A DNA stretch of 64,000 bases, from NCBI GenBank assembly GCA_021018815.1, contig JAITYX010000022.1, forward strand, positions 3,162,001 through 3,226,000, read 5' to 3'. A program made the translations under genes and the position numbers. Position 1 is the stretch's first letter, and each line of letters starts with the position of its first letter. The stretch comes from Talinum fruticosum. Lineage: Eukaryota > Streptophyta > Magnoliopsida > Caryophyllales > Talinaceae. Positions 62,211-64,000 of the stretch are shown in pieces. The notes beneath the pieces are model-generated. The model made no database searches. It had not been told where the DNA came from and saw only the letters and a list, made by a program, of their open reading frames with translations.

Positions 62211-63320
62211 ACACTTCTACTGCCAACTCTTAACTTCAGGAATTCTAATTCTCATTGCAAAATTTTCAACAATCTATTAGAACAATCAACTGTTTAAGCA
62301 ATAACCACCAGAATTTTCCTGTGCAACATTATGAAGCAATGACAATTCTGCAATAAAAACTAGAATTTCTCATCAACAAAGCACCCAAGGAGATCAGGAT
62401 AATGGTGCCAACCAAGAGAACCAAGCCACAATCCAAACAGGCACATTCGTAAGACATCGACAACCTTCGATAATAAGGTCTTTAGATTTGAAGCCCGATT
62501 CTGTTTTTGTTGCCAAAGAGGCGAAAATAAATAAACAGGTTCTCATTTGTATTGCCGAGAGTCTCTTGGAAACAATCTCTCTACTTAGGCATGGGTAACA
62601 TTCATTTTGGTAAAGATCCAAAGTAGGACTACCATCATTGTTGTATTAGTTGCAGAGAACAACTTTTTAGACTCAGGAAGTGCAGAAAATACAGCATCTG
62701 AGAAACATCATTTTGCACTTACAAGATGGGGAAGAAAAGCACCATCTCATGATGACCTCATTTCTCAACAACAATCAATTTTTTTACCATTTCAAGAGAA
62801 GATTGCCCAATAGAGGCATCCGAATCCTCAATCCAAAATTCTGCATAGCCAGAAAAATGATGTATCCAATGTATGATCTCTACTGTCTCGAAATCAACAG
62901 CTCCAAAAATTGTCAGATTCCGACAGTCCAAAATTTTTAAAACATAAAATAAAAAATAGAAAGAAAACACAAAAGGGCATTGCAGTTTGGTATGATAGCT
63001 TGAGCCCAAGGGCCCCACAGTCTTTACTATGTGTAAATCTAAAGAGGAAGCAAGAGTGGTTGAGAGATTTCAATAGGCTAAACATTTTTACTGGCTGTGG
63101 GCAAAGCCAGAGGAGACTGAACAGCCTGTACCTGTCAACTACATTGTGGGTTTGGGTGAATTCAATGCTGTGCCATTTCATAATCTTTATCAGTCAAATT
63201 GATGCCCCCACCCCTTCCTTTTCCTGAGTCATCCTAGAGAGAGAGAGAGAGAGAGAGAGGAAGGGAGGGAGGGAGAGGGAAGAAGTGAAGTGCTTACCCA
63301 AACAAGATAGCATATGCTCA
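62211..63320. other. KCS upstream region, no gene recognised
   Basis: Open frames of 60-105 codons on both strands (62394-63227) show no family signature. A (GA)n tract (63237-63259) precedes the core promoter. Confidence 0.4.
63237..63259. repeat. (GA)n microsatellite in KCS promoter
   Basis: GA run followed by a GGGA-rich purine tract, about 65 bp upstream of the TATA box. GA repeats are frequent in plant core-promoter neighbourhoods. Confidence 0.85.
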
Positions 63321-63324
63321 CTCT

Positions 63325-63330
63325 TATAAA
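63325..63330 (+). promoter_or_regulatory. TATA box of the KCS gene
   Basis: CTTATAAAG about 170 bp upstream of the ATG; transcription would start near 63355 and leave a 5' UTR of about 140 nt with a CTGTTT-repeat pyrimidine tract (63463-63485). An earlier ATG at 63391 opens a very short upstream frame (ATG TAT CAC TGA). Confidence 0.6.
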
Positions 63331-63495
63331 GAGGGCACTAATACCCTCCCTTCCCATTTCTTCCTACAGAAAAGAAAAAAATAACAACAATGTATCACTG
63401 AGCTCCATTGTAATAAAAAGCCTATTCAATTTTCACCCACTTTCTTTCTTTCCTTTGGCTTTCTGTTTCTGTTTCTGTTTCTCCCTCTAAAATTC

Positions 63496-64000
63496 ATGGA
63501 GCTCCTCACAGCTGTTTACCTCTTTCCTTTCTTGTACATCGCTTTGCTTATTTGTAAGAGGGTATATGAGAAGAGGGATCAGTGCTGCTACATGCTTCAT
63601 TATGAGTGCTTCAAGCCCCCTGAAGACAGGAAGCTAAGCACAGAAACTTGTGCCACTGTTGTGTGGAGGAACAAGCAACTTGGCCTAGATGAGTACCGGT
63701 ACCTTCTCAAAACCATAGTGAGCTCAGGCCTCGGTGAGGCTACTTACAGCCCGAGGAACGTCCTCGAGGGGCGAGAGACATGCCCGACTCTGGATGACGC
63801 CCTGCAGGAGATGGACGAGATAATCTTCGACACCCTCGACAACCTCTTTGAAAAGTCCGGGATTTCCCCCTCTGAGATAGACATCCTCATTGTGAACGTC
63901 TCACTCCTCTCAGTCGCCCCCTCCTTGACAGCCCGGGTTGTCAACCGCTACAAGATGCGGCACGACATCAAGACCTACAATGTGACTGGTATGGGCTGCA
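63496..64000 (+). CDS. 3-ketoacyl-CoA synthase (KCS), N-terminal part
   Basis: Open from ATG 63496 to the window edge (168 complete codons, no intron). KCS enzymes condense malonyl-CoA with long-chain acyl-CoA, the committing step of very-long-chain fatty acid synthesis for waxes, cutin-linked lipids and sphingolipids, in the ER membrane. Visible: a hydrophobic N-terminal segment (about residues 5-19), a Cys/Tyr-rich 'QCCYMLHYECFKP' region, then the FAE1/CUT1 domain with 'EYRYLLKTIVSSGLGEATY', 'SEIDILIVNVSLLSVAPSL' and 'YKMRHDIKTYNVTGMGC'. That last Cys (codon 63997-63999) is the expected catalytic residue. Full length in the family is about 450-500 aa. The short N-terminus and the 'RNKQLGLDEYRYLLK' and 'GLGEATYSPR' wording resemble the Arabidopsis KCS3/12/19 group (from memory of the family, not an alignment). 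GC content rises sharply compared with upstream. Confidence 0.95.
   Translation, partial: MELLTAVYLFPFLYIALLICKRVYEKRDQCCYMLHYECFKPPEDRKLSTETCATVVWRNKQLGLDEYRYLLKTIVSSGLGEATYSPRNVLEGRETCPTLDDALQEMDEIIFDTLDNLFEKSGISPSEIDILIVNVSLLSVAPSLTARVVNRYKMRHDIKTYNVTGMGC

Noticed and set aside
62394..63227. Five overlapping 68-105 codon open frames upstream of KCS
   Set aside because: No domain signatures, both strands are involved, and splice or start context is poor; treated as upstream non-coding DNA.

Overview
The window is flowering-plant nuclear DNA, probably a eudicot. It is strongly AT-rich, packed with plant retrotransposon and hAT/CACTA/Stowaway remnants and (TA)n/(GA)n microsatellites. The only clearly intact host gene is a 3-ketoacyl-CoA synthase (KCS) that begins at 63496 and runs off the right edge. 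There is no prokaryotic operon structure and no rRNA, tRNA or CRISPR feature that I can support.

Layout from the left. 1-1456: the 3' end of a Ty1/copia element (RNase H C-terminus, untranslated tail, polypurine tract, complete 680-bp LTR). 2500-3990: AT-rich sequence with inverted repeat copies. 4565-5017: an N-terminal fragment of a BAHD acyltransferase gene (minus strand), with a 2.84-kb solo LTR (5051-7888, TSD TTTTA) 33 bp upstream of its start. 7961-8609: a small element made almost only of CCCGAA-type repeats between 10-bp direct repeats. 9902-11024 and up to 11718: hAT-type elements. 12.9-13.7 kb: an unidentified exon-like, partly duplicated minus-strand unit. 14.2-18.1 kb: 3' part of a Sirevirus-like copia element with a decayed 'putative plant transposon protein' (env-like) ORF and a 1.6-kb LTR. 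18-22.8 kb: AT-rich with few signals.

22.8-33.2 kb is a nest: a hAT MITE (22818-23574), then a minus-strand copia element (RT, integrase, gag, PBS, LTR; about 24318-32573) whose gag is split by a 3.6-kb hAT-type element (27088-30700) with an 8-bp target duplication. Inverted copies of a 30-bp-period repeat flank the nest. 33-46 kb is AT-rich, with one Stowaway MITE (37441-37743), one hAT MITE (39052-39657) and an inverted pair of dispersed repeats (about 40.6 and 45.5 kb). 46.5-52.8 kb is the second nest: a copia LTR/PBS/gag interrupted by a solo LTR (which itself holds a CACTA element), by a hAT element with a perfect 8-bp TSD, and by a LINE 3' end that contains another hAT MITE. 53.6-57.4 kb holds (TA)n-linked duplications and a cluster of TIR elements embedded in TA microsatellites. 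58.6-63.2 kb is mostly non-coding, followed by the KCS promoter, 5' UTR and first 168 codons.

Nothing here looks like a new multi-gene system. The best leads are the recurring promoter/CT-rich-leader/exon/splice-donor architecture inside several non-autonomous hAT elements, the TA-microsatellite element cluster, the all-CCCGAA element, and the layered insertions whose order can be read from target duplications and interrupted reading frames.
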